In this document: positions 5,408-6,991 of the stretch, piece by piece
How the letters are laid out: each line of letters starts with the position of its first letter
Position numbering within the stretch: the first letter of the stretch is position 1
Assembly (NCBI GenBank): GCA_015520985.1
Contig: WAOY01000063.1
Location: forward strand, 1 to 6,991
Source: DHVE2 group archaeon
GTDB taxonomy: Archaea; Thermoplasmatota; Thermoplasmata; Thermoplasmatales; Aciduliprofundaceae
DNA: 6,991 bases
Direction of reading: 5' to 3'
The notes under the pieces: model-generated
What the model saw: only the letters and a program-made list of their open reading frames with translations
The model's database searches: none
What the model was told of the DNA's origin: nothing
Program-made: the position numbers and the translations under genes

Positions 5408-6511
5408 GTGAACAACGCAAGGATCAGGAAGGTTGCGGAAAAGATCGTGGCGAAATGGCTCCGCAAGGGGAACATGGCCCGCGCTATGCGCGATGTACTG
5501 CCATCTTCTGGGCTCACCCAGGAGGAGAGGGATTTGGTCGCGGAGATCGTGCATCACGTTGTCAGGTTCAAGAAACTCTACGACTTCGCCCTGGAGAGGG
5601 AGGGCCTCGGGAAGAATCCGAAGAATTACGTGAACCTCTTCTTCCAGACGGGTACCCTGGAGAAGTACGCGAACATGGCAGTGAGGGAAGGGCGCGAGGA
5701 CGTGTATCTATCGGCGTCGCCGCAGGTTCTCCGCGTGCTGCGCATGTTCCCGAAATTCGCCTCCATAATCAACAGAGAACCCGAGACTCACCTGTCCGTG
5801 AACCTGCCCAGGATCTCAAGGAGGGATGCGCTGAAGGAACTGCGTAAGGAGGGTGTGGAGGCGCACCCCTGCACCCCTGAGACGTGCGTCCGCTCGGAAC
5901 CCAGGGCAAGGTACTCACACCTGGTGAAGGAAGGCCTCGCGATAGTGCAGGACTCTTCCAGCCAGCACCTCTCAAAGCTGGTGGCCACCCTGGGCGATGA
6001 CATCCTGGACTACTGCGCCGGCAGCGGAGGGAAAAGTTTCACCGCCAAGTTCTTCAACCCCCGGGCGAGGATTTGCATTCACGATATAAACGAGAAAAAG
6101 ATAGAATCGCTGTTCCGCCGCGCAGAACTGCTGGGACTGGAGTTCGAGGAATTCCGCGGGGAGGAGCATGAGGTCTTGCTGGTGGACGCGCCGTGCAGCG
6201 GGCTCGGCTCCTCCGCTAGGAATCCAGAGGCGAAGTACCGCGAGGACCTGGACGAATTCCCGAATATACAGATGGATATCCTGCGCGAGGCGAAGGAATT
6301 CGTTAAGCCGGGGGGATTTCTTATTTACGCAGTCTGCACCTTCAACCCCGACGAGACCTATTTGCTCGTGGAGAAATTCCTGGAGGAGAATCCGGATTTC
6401 GGGGAGATGGAGATGGGCGGTGGCGACTTCTTCGAAAAGGAGAGAATCGGCGGGTACTTCGTCTCAGGGGATGTGATTTACGCTGCGGTGCTGAGGCGAA
6501 AAGGTGATTAA
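5408..6511 (+). CDS. RsmB/NSUN-family RNA (cytosine-5)-methyltransferase
   Basis: This is a 367-residue SAM-dependent enzyme that should place C5 methyl groups on cytosines of rRNA or tRNA; the target cannot be read from sequence. Residues about 1-65 resemble the NusB-like RNA-binding domain of bacterial RsmB/Sun (ARAMRDVLPSSGLTQEERDL, then VHHVVRFKKLYDFAL). The Rossmann methyltransferase domain starts near 175. Motif I is DILDYCAGSGGKS (198-210), motif II is IHDIN (224-228) and motif IV is DAPCSGLGSSARNP (260-273). Motif VI is YAVCTFNPDE (307-316). Cys263 (motif IV, product release) and Cys310 (motif VI, nucleophile) are both present, so it should be active. Motif VI has Val before the nucleophile where Thr is common. 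The stretch between motifs II and IV is short. There is no PUA domain. Start: the GTG at 5408 follows a TATA-like element by about 25 nt. An ATG at 5398 is out of frame. The alkyltransferase-endonuclease V gene follows after 21 nt, probably in the same operon. Confidence 0.9.
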   Translation: MNNARIRKVAEKIVAKWLRKGNMARAMRDVLPSSGLTQEERDLVAEIVHHVVRFKKLYDFALEREGLGKNPKNYVNLFFQTGTLEKYANMAVREGREDVYLSASPQVLRVLRMFPKFASIINREPETHLSVNLPRISRRDALKELRKEGVEAHPCTPETCVRSEPRARYSHLVKEGLAIVQDSSSQHLSKLVATLGDDILDYCAGSGGKSFTAKFFNPRARICIHDINEKKIESLFRRAELLGLEFEEFRGEEHEVLLVDAPCSGLGSSARNPEAKYREDLDEFPNIQMDILREAKEFVKPGGFLIYAVCTFNPDETYLLVEKFLEENPDFGEMEMGGGDFFEKERIGGYFVSGDVIYAAVLRRKGD

Positions 6512-6532
6512 CACCCTGGGGATTTCCAGAGC

Positions 6533-6991
6533 ATGGACCTCTACTCCTACTTCTACCGCCTCGTCATGCAGATCCCCCGGGGCAGGGTGAGCACCTACGG
6601 CGCATTGGCAAGGGCGCTGGGGGACATAAGGGCCGCGAGGGCCTGTGGCGTTATGCTCTCTCAGAACCCCGATCCTCCGCGCATCCCCTGCCACCGCGTT
6701 GTGATGAGCGACGGCTCCCTGGGGGGATTCACCCACCCGGAGGGGCTGCGGAGAAAGATAGAGTTGCTCCGAGAGGAGGGCGTTGAGGTGGAGAACGGGA
6801 AGATCGTGAATTTCCGCGAAATTCTCTTCGAGGAATTCCGAACGGATTACCCCCTCAAAAGACTCAGGGAGGAGCAGGAATCGCTGCGGAAACGAATCAT
6901 CTTGCATGACCGCTTCTCCACGGATACTGTGGGCGGAGTCGACATCTCCTACGATGGCCGCGACGCCTACGGCGCCCTCGTAATCATGAGG
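6533..6991 (+). CDS. O6-alkylguanine-DNA alkyltransferase / endonuclease V fusion, 3'-partial
   Basis: The frame runs from the ATG at 6533 to the right edge (153 residues visible) with no stop. Residues 1-94 are the C-terminal DNA-binding domain of an Ogt/MGMT alkyltransferase. It shows RGRVSTYGALARALG (16-30), the RAxG...NP helix (RACGVMLSQNP, 36-46), the active-site IPCHRV with acceptor Cys53, and SLGGF (62-66). The usual N-terminal RNase-H-like domain of alkyltransferases is missing. From about 106 an endonuclease V domain begins: a helix (LKRLREEQESLRKR), then VGGVDISY (133-140), whose Asp137 corresponds to the first metal-binding catalytic Asp of EndoV, then YGALVIM. The remaining EndoV residues lie outside the window. 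The fusion would join direct removal of O6-alkyl groups from guanine with incision at deaminated bases such as hypoxanthine. A bifunctional protein of this type is known from Ferroplasma acidarmanus. Upstream, GGGGAT (6518-6523) is only a weak ribosome binding site; cotranscription with the methyltransferase gene is likely. Confidence 0.92.
   Translation, partial: MDLYSYFYRLVMQIPRGRVSTYGALARALGDIRAARACGVMLSQNPDPPRIPCHRVVMSDGSLGGFTHPEGLRRKIELLREEGVEVENGKIVNFREILFEEFRTDYPLKRLREEQESLRKRIILHDRFSTDTVGGVDISYDGRDAYGALVIMR

Noticed and set aside
6464..6907. A 147-residue minus-strand frame at the right end
   Set aside because: It is antisense to the alkyltransferase active site (PCHRV) and endonuclease V motifs on the plus strand, which are clear.

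Overview
The window reads as a stretch of archaeal chromosome. Diagnostic genes are glycerol-1-phosphate dehydrogenase (the enzyme that makes the archaeal lipid backbone), archaeal-type Pus10, the archaeal family UPF0179 and an Obg-family GTPase of the archaeal/fungal Ygr210 type. Arginine is mostly AGG/AGA/CGC, ATA is common for isoleucine, GC is moderately high, and the promoters are BRE/TATA-like. The incomplete last gene joins an O6-alkylguanine-DNA alkyltransferase domain to an endonuclease V domain. I know that architecture from Ferroplasma and its relatives, so a member of the Thermoplasmatota is the best guess. This is a moderate-confidence inference; the genus cannot be read from the sequence.

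Layout. (1) Positions 2-1105 (+): the 3' part of a long, highly charged coiled-coil or rod protein whose start lies off the left edge. (2) 1107-2267 (-): tRNA pseudouridine synthase Pus10, tail-to-tail with the rod gene and separated by one base. (3) 2319-2669 (+): a small three-helix membrane protein of unknown function, divergent from pus10. One near-palindromic TATA element lies about 25-27 nt from both start codons, which suggests that both mRNAs are leaderless. (4) 4249-5304, 3817-4242 and 2621-3823 (all -): a tightly packed operon of egsA (G1P dehydrogenase), a UPF0179 eight-cysteine protein and a Ygr210-type GTPase. The last gene's tail overlaps the membrane-protein gene by 49 nt. (5) 5305-5407: a divergent promoter region. 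(6) 5408-6511 (+): a NusB-domain RNA m5C methyltransferase, followed 21 nt later by (7) 6533-6991 (+): the alkyltransferase-endonuclease V fusion, cut by the right edge.

Most of the content is housekeeping: membrane-lipid backbone synthesis, tRNA and rRNA modification, a translation-linked GTPase and DNA base repair. The less ordinary points are the rod protein, whose 52 consecutive visible heptads keep one hydrophobic position without a register break; the shared bidirectional TATA element; the orphan membrane protein with its tail overlap; the uncharacterised cysteine-rich UPF0179 protein inside the lipid operon; and the minimal alkyltransferase-endonuclease V fusion. I see no mobile element, CRISPR array, tRNA, rRNA or phage gene, and no gene-free stretch longer than 300 bases. 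The longest gap is the roughly 100-base promoter region at 5305-5407.
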